This document shows positions 1 through 6,892 of a stretch of DNA of 10,918 bases, one piece after another (position 1 is the stretch's first letter; every line of letters begins with the position of its first letter). The stretch comes from JAZFYD01 sp036443405 (lineage in GTDB: Bacteria > Planctomycetota > PLA2): assembly GCA_036443405.1 (NCBI GenBank), contig JAZFYD010000026.1:1-10918 (forward strand). The letters are read 5' to 3'. The position numbers and the translations under genes are program-made. The notes under the pieces were generated by a model. That model worked only from the letters and a program-made list of their open reading frames with translations. It was not told the DNA's origin and did no database searches.

Positions 1-59
1 TCCGCGGCGAGATCCGCGGCCGCGGCGTCGTAGATCTCCCGGAGCCGGACGAGTGTCAC
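1..59 (-). CDS. 5' end of an unidentified gene, third in the TPR/YkgJ operon (partial)
   Basis: An open frame starts at GTG (59-57) and runs off the left edge after 19 codons, reading MTLVRLREIYDAAAADLAA. The GTG overlaps the TGA of the YkgJ gene as GTGA, a 4-bp overlap. A GGAGAG Shine-Dalgarno lies at 66-71, six bases upstream. Overlap and ribosome site together make a real, translationally coupled third gene likely. The product cannot be identified from 19 residues. From memory, similar N-termini (L-R-E-I-Y-x-x-A-x-A-x-L) are found in planctomycete proteins that continue into a CxxxxxCC cluster, so this could be a second cysteine-cluster protein; that is a weak inference. Confidence 0.6.
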   Translation of the reverse strand, partial: MTLVRLREIYDAAAADLAA

Positions 60-520
60 GAACCGCTCTCCGCGCGCGCCTGGATCCACGCCATCAATGC
101 GCGCGCCTCTGATTTGGGCGTCGCCGGGTCGGAGAGCACGTCGATCTCATCGGCACTGTGCAGCGTCCCGTCCCCCATGCCCGGGCAGCGCTGGGCGGCG
201 GCGTCCCAGTTCTGTCGGGATACCACAGTGTGCGGCCAAAACGGGAACACGACGCACTGGCGCGGCTTCACCTCGTGGATCTCGCACCTGCGCTCCTCGG
301 TCAGGAACACGCAGTCCCCGCTGGGCCGTTCGATCAGGCTCCGCCGGTCGCCGACCTGACGCACATGGGTGCGCGCGAACTCCTCCGGCGACAGCCCCAA
401 CTTCGCGGCGATTCGCTCCTCCTCCTCGCCCGTGACCCAGACGTGTCCGGGTGCGCCGGAGCAGCAGTGGCCGCACCTCGTGCAGGTGAACTGGAGTCCG
501 GACTCGTACCAGCGGCTCAT
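56..520 (-). CDS. YkgJ-family cysteine-cluster (putative metal-binding) protein
   Basis: The protein has 154 residues and shows the YkgJ / Fe-S oxidoreductase-like cysteine cluster pattern (formerly UPF0153). Residues 13-20 read CTRCGHCC (Cys13, 16, 19, 20). Further cysteines are Cys70 in GDCVFL, Cys79 in RRCEIHEVKPRQC, Cys89, and Cys112 in QRCPG. Eight conserved cysteines of this kind are thought to bind zinc or an Fe-S cluster; the biochemical role of the family is not settled. There is no signal peptide or membrane segment, so it is probably cytoplasmic. I chose ATG 520 over an upstream in-frame ATG at 574: it gives an ATGA overlap with the stop of the TPR gene and removes 18 residues that look unlike the family. 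The stop TGA overlaps the next gene's GTG. Family confidence is high, function unknown. Confidence 0.9.
   Translation of the reverse strand: MSRWYESGLQFTCTRCGHCCSGAPGHVWVTGEEEERIAAKLGLSPEEFARTHVRQVGDRRSLIERPSGDCVFLTEERRCEIHEVKPRQCVVFPFWPHTVVSRQNWDAAAQRCPGMGDGTLHSADEIDVLSDPATPKSEARALMAWIQARAESGS
66..71 (-). promoter_or_regulatory. Shine-Dalgarno for the partial left-edge gene
   Basis: The minus strand reads GGAGAG six bases before the GTG at 59. It lies inside the last codons of the YkgJ gene. It is the main support for GTG 59 as the start of a real gene. Confidence 0.5.
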
Positions 521-2121
521 GCGGCAGACTTGCGGGCACGGCGCAGCAGAAGGAATCCGGCGGCGACACTGCAAATCACGGGCACGCCGATCGTCAGCCA
601 GGAATCGCCGCCGGCCTCGGCGGGTTCGTTCGTGGTCGCGCGAGCCTCTTCCGGGGTCGCGAACACCGTGCTGAGCGTGCCGCCGTCGACATCGGGGTCA
701 TAGGGCCGGAACGGATCGCGCGCGGCCGCGAGCTCCGCGAGCCACGGCGGAGGGTTGTTCGGGTTGAACCCGGCAAGCGGGTCGGGGGTGAGAATCGCCG
801 GCTCCGAATCCCGCGGCCGCGACTTGAACGTCTCGCTCATGCCGCCGCAGATCCGGCGAAGCCGAACCGAGATGTTTCTGACGACATGCCGGTCATTCGC
901 GGCCTCAAAAGCAATCTTGGCAGCTTCGCTCCGTTTGCGTCGCTCCTCCGCGGTGCCGGGAAGACGCGCGGCCAGTTCCCGAAGACGCTGATACGGCGCG
1001 ATGCAAAACGGCCGCAAGTTCTTCGCGTGTTCGTAGTAGACGTGGGCCAGCGCGTATTGGTCGTAATCGAAGCAGAGGCCTCCGAACGCGAGCGCGAAGT
1101 TGTAGTCGTCGCCGTGCACCGAGCGATACTCGAGCAGCAGCCGCCACGCCAGCAGGAGGTCGCCATCGTCCTCCAGGAGCGTCCCGTGAATCGTGGCCGC
1201 GCGCAGCCACGCGTTGCCGTGGACCAGCGCGAATCCGTAGTTTCCGAGCCTCTCGCGGCTCAGCTCCGCAACGCGTCGGTAGCAGACGAGCGCCTCACGC
1301 AGCCGGGACTGCAGACCGAGCACGAGACCCAGGTTCTTCCACGTTTCCGCGCGTGACGGATCCAGGCGAAGCTGCTTGTGCAGCATCTGCTCGGACTTCT
1401 CGTAGCGGTTGTCCGATTCATACATGCCGACGAGGTTGCCGAGAATCTGATGCCGCAGCTCGTATGTCGGCGCGTACTTCAACGCCTCTTTCCAGTACCG
1501 TTCCGCTTCGTCGTAGTCCTTTACCGCGAACTTGTCCTCGGCCAAGAGCATGTAGGCACGCGTGAGCGTGTCCGTCACTTCCCGCAGGTTGATCCGTAGC
1601 TGTATGAGTTTTTTCAGGTCGGCGATCGCGCCCGGTTTGCCGTCCGCGGTCTTTTCCAAGGCACGATCGGTGAACTTCATCATCGCGTTCGCGAGCAGGA
1701 GTTCTTCGCGCGCATGGCTGCCTCTTTTCCGCAACGCGCGAGCCATGTTGGCGAAATCGATGCCGGATAGCTGGATCTCCCGGTCGATGAACTCCTGGGC
1801 AGCGGCGCGGTGCTGCGCGAGCAACTCCTCCGCGGCGCCGAGCGTGCGTTCCGAGTCCAGAAACTCGTGCATCCTGGCGCGAATCGAACCGGCGGTGTTC
1901 GTTCTGTAGATGCCGCGCCAGTACCACGCCGGCCACCGGTCCTGATCCAGTTCGACCGCCTTCGCCAGGTTGTTGACCGCGCGTCGCAGCCGCAACTCCA
2001 GGGCCTCCCCCTTGACGGCCGTACGGGCGATCCGGTGGGACTCCAGGACGATCGAATCGTATCGATCCTGGGCGGCGGCGGAGACACAGAAGACACCGAG
2101 GAAGGTCAATGCGCGTAGCAT
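517..2121 (-). CDS. Envelope-targeted TPR-repeat protein with C-terminal membrane anchor
   Basis: The protein has 534 residues from ATG 2121. An in-frame ATG at 2151 would add ten residues before the signal peptide and is less likely. Residues 1-18 form a signal peptide (MLRALTFLGVFCVSAAAQ). Helical TPR-like repeats follow: one near residues 45-75 (AVELDQDRWPAWYWRGI) and a canonical run near 195-300, including YDEAERYWKEALKYAP and REALVCYRRVAEL. A Pro/Asp-rich linker precedes Gly504-Gly505, a hydrophobic segment at about 508-526, and a basic end, RRARK. This suggests an exported protein held in the membrane by its C-terminus, with TPRs probably binding other proteins. It heads the operon with the YkgJ gene and diverges from the kinase. 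No Shine-Dalgarno is visible. Specific function unknown. Confidence 0.85.
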   Translation of the reverse strand: MLRALTFLGVFCVSAAAQDRYDSIVLESHRIARTAVKGEALELRLRRAVNNLAKAVELDQDRWPAWYWRGIYRTNTAGSIRARMHEFLDSERTLGAAEELLAQHRAAAQEFIDREIQLSGIDFANMARALRKRGSHAREELLLANAMMKFTDRALEKTADGKPGAIADLKKLIQLRINLREVTDTLTRAYMLLAEDKFAVKDYDEAERYWKEALKYAPTYELRHQILGNLVGMYESDNRYEKSEQMLHKQLRLDPSRAETWKNLGLVLGLQSRLREALVCYRRVAELSRERLGNYGFALVHGNAWLRAATIHGTLLEDDGDLLLAWRLLLEYRSVHGDDYNFALAFGGLCFDYDQYALAHVYYEHAKNLRPFCIAPYQRLRELAARLPGTAEERRKRSEAAKIAFEAANDRHVVRNISVRLRRICGGMSETFKSRPRDSEPAILTPDPLAGFNPNNPPPWLAELAAARDPFRPYDPDVDGGTLSTVFATPEEARATTNEPAEAGGDSWLTIGVPVICSVAAGFLLLRRARKSAA

Positions 2122-2294
2122 GGGAAACGAGCATTCTACCCAGCATCCCATCCCGTTCCCGAACGATCGGCCCGGCTTGATGCACGCGGAAAGCGCCGCG
2201 ACAAGACGGCGATGGCGCAGCGGTGGCCTGGCTGGATCGGGGTTGTTTTTGATCGGACCTGGCGTAACCTTCCCCCCGGAAACTTCTTAGGTAC

Positions 2295-3449
2295 GTGGCC
2301 AGCCAAAGGGACATCGAACTCGCGTCGCTCCTTTACCGGAACGGCATCCTGACCCAGGAAGAGATCCAGAGCGCGCTCGGCCACCAGGGCCGCCTGCTCT
2401 CGGAGGGCACGATCAAGTCCTTCGTGGAGATCCTCGTGGAGCGGGAGCTGCTGCCCGAGGAGTCGGCGCTCAGCTTTTCCGACGAGCCGCTCGAGAAAAT
2501 CCAGCCGCTCAAGGACTACCGCCTCGACGAGGAAATCGGAGACGGGGCGTCGGCGCGTGTGTACCGGGGCGAGTACCTGCCGCGCGAGCTGCCGGTCGCC
2601 GTCAAGGTGCTGCACGCCGAGCAGGCGCTTCAGGAAAAGCCCCTCAAGCGGTTCGCGCGCGAGGCGAGGCTGCTGTGCAAACTCGAGCACAAAAACGTCG
2701 TCAAGGGCTATGAGTGCCGCAAGAGCAACGGCTTTTGGTTCTGTTCGATGGAGCACGTCAACGGCGGCACGATCCTCGAAAAGATCGACAAGCGCGGGGC
2801 GTTGCGCGCCCCCGATGCGCTGCACGTGACCCGGCAGATCGCGTCGGCGCTCGCGTACCTCTACTCGCAAAACATCGTCCACCGCGACATCAAGCCCGGC
2901 AACGTCATGGCGGACGATGCGTGGAACATCAAGCTCATCGACCTCGGTCTCTGCCGCATCATCGGCAAGCCGGAGGAGGCGTCCGGCGTGACGGTGGGTA
3001 CCGTCGGCTACATCTCGCCGGAACAGGCGCGCGGCCACGACCTTGACGTGCGCAGCGACATCTACTCCCTCGGCGTTTCGCTCTACCACATGGTCGCGGG
3101 CGAGGTCCCGTTCGCGGGCGACAACGACTTGGAGGTCATGTCGAAACAGATCATGCAGTCGCTGAAGTCGGATCAGCTGAAGAAGCTGAACATCCCGCCC
3201 TTTGTGCACTACACGATCGAAAAGATGATGGCGAAGGATCGCGAGATCCGCTTCCAGACGCCCGACGAGATCGTGAAGGAACTCGACGCGTATCTGGAGA
3301 ACATCAAGTACGAGCCGATTCCCCTGGCGCGGCCCGTGGCGGAGGTTCCGAAAGCTGGGAAGGGCGCTGCACCGGTGAAGAAGACCCCCAAGAGCGTTCG
3401 CTCGAAACCGCCGGTATCGAAACGCCGGCGGCGTGGGCGGTACCGGTAG
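2295..3449 (+). CDS. Hanks-type serine/threonine protein kinase (soluble)
   Basis: The 384-residue protein phosphorylates Ser/Thr on unknown targets using ATP. Kinase motifs run in order: glycine loop GDGASARVYRG (82-92), VAVK with Lys104, helix-C Glu123, HRDIKPGN (196-203) with catalytic Asp198, DLG (216-218) in place of DFG, GTVGYISPE (235-243) and RSDIYSLG (253-260). All key catalytic residues are present, so it should be active. Residues 1-65 form a helical region (GILTQEEIQSAL, then LVERELLPEE) resembling small N-terminal domains before planctomycete kinases. The tail (about 350-384) is Lys/Arg/Pro-rich and ends SKRRRRGRYR. There is no membrane segment, unlike PknB-type receptor kinases. 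GTG 2295 is the only usable start: an in-frame TAA lies at 2265-2267 and no other start codon falls between. A weak AGG precedes it. Confidence 0.95.
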   Translation: MASQRDIELASLLYRNGILTQEEIQSALGHQGRLLSEGTIKSFVEILVERELLPEESALSFSDEPLEKIQPLKDYRLDEEIGDGASARVYRGEYLPRELPVAVKVLHAEQALQEKPLKRFAREARLLCKLEHKNVVKGYECRKSNGFWFCSMEHVNGGTILEKIDKRGALRAPDALHVTRQIASALAYLYSQNIVHRDIKPGNVMADDAWNIKLIDLGLCRIIGKPEEASGVTVGTVGYISPEQARGHDLDVRSDIYSLGVSLYHMVAGEVPFAGDNDLEVMSKQIMQSLKSDQLKKLNIPPFVHYTIEKMMAKDREIRFQTPDEIVKELDAYLENIKYEPIPLARPVAEVPKAGKGAAPVKKTPKSVRSKPPVSKRRRRGRYR

Positions 3450-3457
3450 GTCGTCGG

Positions 3458-3473
3458 CGCCGGCCCTCCGGCG
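3458..3473 (+). terminator. Small GC hairpin after the kinase gene
   Basis: CGCCGG (3458-3463) and CCGGCG (3468-3473) pair around a CCCT loop nine bases after the kinase TAG. There is no following T-run, so terminator function is only a possibility. Confidence 0.25.
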
Positions 3474-3527
3474 ACGGTGGGATGTTCGAACTCGCAAGCG
3501 CACGGTTCTCTCGGAGATCGTCGCGTG

Positions 3528-3654
3528 CACCGGTTCGGGCTGTTCGTCCCGCGGGAACTCGGACCCGTTGGTTGCGCAAGGTGCCAGGTGGCGCGTCGGT
3601 CGACTCCCCGGGCGCGGTTTCGGTTCTCCTGCGTGCGTGCTACGCGATGTTGGG
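3528..3654. repeat. Dispersed intergenic repeat, copy A
   Basis: This 127-bp stretch matches 10792-10918 in direct orientation with 121 identities, six substitutions and no gaps. It lies in the convergent gap between the kinase and the SH3-like gene, 78 bp after the kinase stop. It contains the short palindromes TCCCGCGGGA (3547-3556) and TTGCGCAA (3572-3579). The substitutions (3540, 3541, 3557, 3602, 3611, 3616) show no codon-position preference, so it does not look like a coding remnant. No terminal inverted repeats or target duplications were found. The right end is not fixed because copy B is cut by the window edge; the element may continue to the hairpin at 3667-3697. Confidence 0.85.
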
Positions 3655-3666
3655 AACTCGGTCACA

Positions 3667-3697
3667 CCGGAAAACGATTCGCTGGATCGTTTTCCGG
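3667..3697. terminator. Perfect 12-bp hairpin between convergent genes
   Basis: CCGGAAAACGAT (3667-3678) pairs exactly with ATCGTTTTCCGG (3686-3697) around a 7-base loop, TCGCTGG. It lies between the 3' ends of two converging genes, so it could stop or stabilise transcripts from both sides. Neither side has a terminal T-tract beyond the arm's own TTTT, so classical intrinsic termination is unproven. It begins 13 bp after the end of repeat copy A and may belong to that element. Confidence 0.5.
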
Positions 3698-3787
3698 CTA
3701 TCGCGCGTTCGGGCTCACTTGCCTCGTTCCCTCTGCTTACCAGGCACCGATCGCGGGTGGTCGTTGTTGCGGCTTCGAGCGGCGACC

Positions 3788-5176
3788 CTACTCCGCAACC
3801 TCGAGCGAATCGATCATGCTCTGGAACGACCGCTCGACCCCGCGGTACCACGCGCGGGGGCAGGCCCCCACCATGACGCAGAACGACTTGTCGAGGCGCA
3901 CGATCGCGATGCGCATGCGCAGGTTCTCGCCGCGGTGGCGTGAGTTCAGTGTGAGCGTTTGCGCGTCGTGACCCGCGAGTTTCACCGATTCGCTGCGGTC
4001 GGCGGGCTTGGCGCTTTCGGTGGTGAGTTTCAGGCGCGCCAGCGCCGCGCGCACGCAGTGCTCCAGAGTCGGACGCGCACCGTCCCGGCCGGCCGGGAGG
4101 TCGTAGACAAACACCTCCATCGACGCGAAGTACGCCTTGTTCTCAAATCCCATCACCATGCCGCGCTCGGTGGCGTGCGACGTTTTGATCCACAGCGTGT
4201 TCGGCGGTTTGACGCTCAACCCGCTGCGGAGGTGGCGCACACGAAGTTGCGGTTTCTTGGGGAGGAACGGGTTCATGACCCGGTTCCAATCGCGTTCCGG
4301 TCCGCGCGCCGCGGCCCGCGCCATCTCGACACGTTCCTTCGAGACGCGCTGCGCGACCAGCGTCGAACCGTTGAGTTCGATGGCGTGGCTGCCCTCGCCC
4401 GGACGGAACAGCGCTCGCCGCACCATCGAGCCGTGGCGCAGCGTCACGCCACGGATCGGGCGCGCGCTACCGTCGGTGTTGGCGACCCTGTCGCCGTCGC
4501 GCCGCATCCACAGCCGGACGATGCGCAGACGACGAGGGTCCAACGCGCGCACCGCCGCCGATTCGTCGGGGCCGGCTTTCAGGAGAAAACGGGACCAGGC
4601 GATCAACGGCAGCCGCCACCCCGGCGCCGGTTTCATCGTTTGCACTTTCACGCCGTCCGCGTTGCGCACGATCACTTCCATCTTCCCGTTTTTAACGGTG
4701 CCGCACGCGGACTCGCCGTCGGCGCCGTAGAGTTCGCGATAGGTGAACTCGAGCGGATTGCCGTCGGCGTCGCTCTGTTCGACGCGGTGGATGTCCACTT
4801 CGGCGCTCCCGTCGCGCGCGAAGAACACCGTGCGTTCCTCCACCAGGCAGTGGTCCTCGCCCTCGACGTGCAGCAGGCGTCGCCAGCCGATCACCTCGCC
4901 GCGGTGAACCACGAGGAACCACTCGTCGCGTTCGGCGACCCGCCGCTTTTTCAACTCGCCGGCCGCCTGTTCGATCAGGCGGATGGACGTGCGCGGCAAC
5001 TCGATGGTTCCGGAACCGAGATCGAGCACGATCGAATCCTTGGTCGCGCTCACGATGCGGCCGGTCAGCGAACGCCCGCTGCGCAAATGGATCCGCTCCT
5101 CGGCCACGACCGCCACGGCCAGGACCAACACAACGGGCAAAACGAAACGGAGTCGCACTCCTCCTCTATCGGCCAA
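3788..5176 (-). CDS. Exported protein with N-terminal SH3/Sm-like fold, function unknown
   Basis: The 462-residue protein begins with a signal peptide (hydrophobic core LPVVLVLAVAVVA, about residues 13-25). Residues 27-70 match a small beta-barrel pattern (RSGRSLTGRIVSATKDSIVL, then GTIELPRTSIRLIE), as in SH3/Sm-like domains of planctomycete envelope proteins. The middle has no motif I can name. The last ~150 residues resemble the MOG1/PsbP-like (DUF1795) pattern, with the final 40 reading IAIVRLDKSFCVMVGA then FQSMIDSLEV; this is an inference by eye. The start is uncertain: TTG 5176 lacks a ribosome site. GTG 5158 has AGGAGG directly upstream but only one base away, too close for normal use, and both leave a plausible signal peptide. 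Probably periplasmic or membrane-associated. Confidence 0.75.
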   Translation of the reverse strand: MADRGGVRLRFVLPVVLVLAVAVVAEERIHLRSGRSLTGRIVSATKDSIVLDLGSGTIELPRTSIRLIEQAAGELKKRRVAERDEWFLVVHRGEVIGWRRLLHVEGEDHCLVEERTVFFARDGSAEVDIHRVEQSDADGNPLEFTYRELYGADGESACGTVKNGKMEVIVRNADGVKVQTMKPAPGWRLPLIAWSRFLLKAGPDESAAVRALDPRRLRIVRLWMRRDGDRVANTDGSARPIRGVTLRHGSMVRRALFRPGEGSHAIELNGSTLVAQRVSKERVEMARAAARGPERDWNRVMNPFLPKKPQLRVRHLRSGLSVKPPNTLWIKTSHATERGMVMGFENKAYFASMEVFVYDLPAGRDGARPTLEHCVRAALARLKLTTESAKPADRSESVKLAGHDAQTLTLNSRHRGENLRMRIAIVRLDKSFCVMVGACPRAWYRGVERSFQSMIDSLEVAE

Positions 5177-5244
5177 TCCCCGGCGGTGAACAACGCCCGT
5201 TCCGAGACAACGTAAGCGGCTGCTTCACCCCCACTTACACCTGT

Positions 5245-5370
5245 CCAGCTGGCTTCTGGGCGAGTCCAGCTTGCCGAGATCGAGGATCGAGGCCGAAGTA
5301 GTGTTCGAGCACACGTCGAGTGCCGAGAGACAAAGAGCCCGGCAAGCTGGGCCGCTCAGATGCTAGCTGG
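5245..5370. repeat. Imperfect inverted repeat downstream of the pentapeptide gene
   Basis: Arms at 5245-5276 and 5340-5370 are reverse complements with 26 of 32 positions matching and one gap. The inner 11 bases are perfect: CCAGCTTGCCG (5266-5276) against CGGCAAGCTGG (5340-5350). The right arm covers the pentapeptide gene's TAG (5363-5365) and last codons. The 63-bp interior contains tandem-like CGAGATCGAGGATCGAGG. It could form a long stem-loop at the transcript's 3' end or be a small foldback element. Confidence 0.5.
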
Positions 5371-6823
5371 GGTCGATGATGGCGCGAAAGCGTTCGAGCG
5401 CGTCGCGCTCCTTGGCGGCGGCCGCGCGCAGCATGTCGGCGGCATCCTCGCGGTGTTTGTGATAGCGCGCTATCGCCTCCTTGCGGTCTCTCGGCGACGG
5501 CAACTCGAAGCTCCACGGCAGAATCTCGAGCACGCCGCGCAGGTCGTCGCATGCGCCCTGATAGAGATCGCGCGCCTCATCGAGAGCTTCGTGTTCGCGC
5601 CCGGAGAAATCGCCGCGCGCCAGCACCACGTCGAGGAAATCGCGAACGGCCCATCTAGATCCGTGCAGGTGCCGCATGCCCAACCCGAGCCACGGAAGGA
5701 ACCGGCGTGCCGCGTCCGGTCCGAGATCCTCGGGCCCGCGGTTGCTCTGCAGGTCCGAGACCAGCTGCCGGTACGCGTCGAACCCGAACGCAACCTTCTC
5801 GGTGGATTCGATCGTCAGGATCTCGACGGCGCCCTCGATCCCGGCGCGCGTGGTTTCCGCCCGCGACGGCACACGATCCCGCGCCCCGACGACGCACATC
5901 GTGTAGATGATCGGCAGGTCCGCGGCGGACTCCTCCAGCGGATGATGCTGACACCATCCCGCACGGAACCGCCTCTCGGGAAAGCGCAGCCCGTCGCCGA
6001 GCAGGCAATTGACCAACACGTCGCCCCGATCGATGCCCGTCACGAACACCCACTCCGCGCCGCCGAAACCGCACCCGAGCATCGTCGCCGCGGACACGTG
6101 CAACGGCGTGATGACGGTGCCACCCTCCATCAGCGCCCGGCGCAGTTCGTCCCAGGCCGCGTCGGGTTCCGTTTCGTCCTTGAACTCGCAGCGGAAGCTG
6201 AAGTTCTCGAGACCGCGGCGCAGCGCGTCGTTAGGAAACCCGCCCCAGCCGAGGTCGCTGGTCTTCAGGTAGTAGGTGAGCCAGAACGCGTCGCCACTCA
6301 CGCCGCTGATGTACGGATAGGAGTCCTCGTCCGCGAGAGTGCGCAACGCCTCCTTGAGGCCGAGCACGTGGGTGCTCCCGTTGAGCGACAGACGGATCGC
6401 GTCGATCTCCGAGCCGTCCAGCGAGGCGCCCTTGAACGAGATGTCCGCCATGTTGGCGTCGAAGAAGATCGCGCCGCGCAGATCGCTGTCGGAGAACTGC
6501 GCGTAGGAGAGGTTCACGTCCGTAAAAACCGAACCGCGGCCCGAACAGCGGCCCAGATCGCAATGCTCCAGGTTGACGCTGTTGAACGACGCGCCGCTCA
6601 GATCGGCCTCGGCAAAAGACGAACCCGCGAGATCCATCCGCTCGAACGCCGCGCCGCGCAGATCGCAGCGCGAGAAGTCGAACGAGCTGCCGGGACCGAG
6701 ATCGCCCGCGGTAAACCGCAGGCCGCGCAGCTCCAGCCCACGCATGGGCTCCCCCGAGGAAGCGCGCGCGCGCGCCTCGTCGAGGCGTTCGTTCTGGGTC
6801 TCCGCGTCGCGAGCCGTCACCAT
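5363..6823 (-). CDS. Pentapeptide-repeat protein fused to a degenerate papain-like (BtrH-type) domain
   Basis: The protein has 486 residues. Residues 30-140 are pentapeptide repeats with Phe or Leu every fifth position (CDLRGAAFERMDLAGSSF, ADLSGASF, SDLRGAIF), expected to form a right-handed beta-helix. Residues about 148-275 include YISGVSGDAFWLTYYL (171-186) and EWVFVTGIDRGDVLVN (257-272). These resemble BtrH_N/DUF4872 and C39-like papain-fold proteins, but the expected Cys, His and Asp positions appear lost, with no Cys at 148-155, Trp258 and Asn272. The C-terminus is helical. No signal peptide is seen, so it is probably cytoplasmic. ATG 6823 is chosen because GAAGGT lies seven bases upstream (6831-6836); 28 codons upstream are open but would overlap recJ's start. 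Role unknown; the fold assignment of the second half is tentative. Confidence 0.8.
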   Translation of the reverse strand: MVTARDAETQNERLDEARARASSGEPMRGLELRGLRFTAGDLGPGSSFDFSRCDLRGAAFERMDLAGSSFAEADLSGASFNSVNLEHCDLGRCSGRGSVFTDVNLSYAQFSDSDLRGAIFFDANMADISFKGASLDGSEIDAIRLSLNGSTHVLGLKEALRTLADEDSYPYISGVSGDAFWLTYYLKTSDLGWGGFPNDALRRGLENFSFRCEFKDETEPDAAWDELRRALMEGGTVITPLHVSAATMLGCGFGGAEWVFVTGIDRGDVLVNCLLGDGLRFPERRFRAGWCQHHPLEESAADLPIIYTMCVVGARDRVPSRAETTRAGIEGAVEILTIESTEKVAFGFDAYRQLVSDLQSNRGPEDLGPDAARRFLPWLGLGMRHLHGSRWAVRDFLDVVLARGDFSGREHEALDEARDLYQGACDDLRGVLEILPWSFELPSPRDRKEAIARYHKHREDAADMLRAAAAKERDALERFRAIIDPS

Positions 6824-6892
6824 GCGGGCGACCTTCGCAGGGTCGCGCGTGAGTGTCAACCCGCGTCCGAATCGACTGCTAAGGTGACCACC
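6824..6892. promoter_or_regulatory. Divergent promoter region between the pentapeptide gene and recJ
   Basis: This 69-bp gap must carry both 5' signals. On the minus strand TTGACA (6854-6859) matches a -35 consensus, but the matching -10 is poor. The minus-strand ribosome site GAAGGT is at 6831-6836. On the plus strand AAGGTG (6881-6886) precedes recJ by six bases. The promoters themselves are not clearly resolved. Confidence 0.4.
6881..6886 (+). promoter_or_regulatory. Shine-Dalgarno deciding the recJ start
   Basis: AAGGTG lies six bases before GTG 6893. The competing in-frame GTG at 6884 is part of this sequence, which makes 6893 the better start. Confidence 0.55.

Larger units (their letters stand above)
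3450..3787. other. 338-bp convergent intergenic region
   Basis: This gap separates the 3' ends of the kinase and the SH3-like gene. It holds the small GC hairpin, repeat copy A and the 12-bp hairpin listed separately. Several frames stay open across it, but none has a start with a ribosome site, a recognisable motif, or substitution bias against copy B. I see no gene here. Confidence 0.6.

Noticed and set aside
2243..2270. Possible kinase promoter, TTGTTT with TAACCT 16 bp later
   Set aside because: The -10 matches only about half the consensus and nothing else supports it, so it was not annotated.
2136..3851. 571-codon minus-strand open frame across the kinase gene
   Set aside because: It is antisense to a kinase with all motifs intact and gives an Arg/Asp/His-rich translation typical of the complement of high-GC genes.
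3433..3971. Open plus-strand frames through the 3450-3787 gap, considered as a small gene within the dispersed repeat
   Set aside because: No start with a ribosome site, no motif, and the six differences from copy B show no preference for third codon positions.
5360..6892. Long plus-strand open frame continuous with recJ, antisense to the pentapeptide gene
   Set aside because: The translation upstream of 6893 is low-complexity Arg/Ala/Gln-rich with no family match. RecJ has its normal length and a ribosome site at the GTG 6893 start, and the minus strand has a clear protein.
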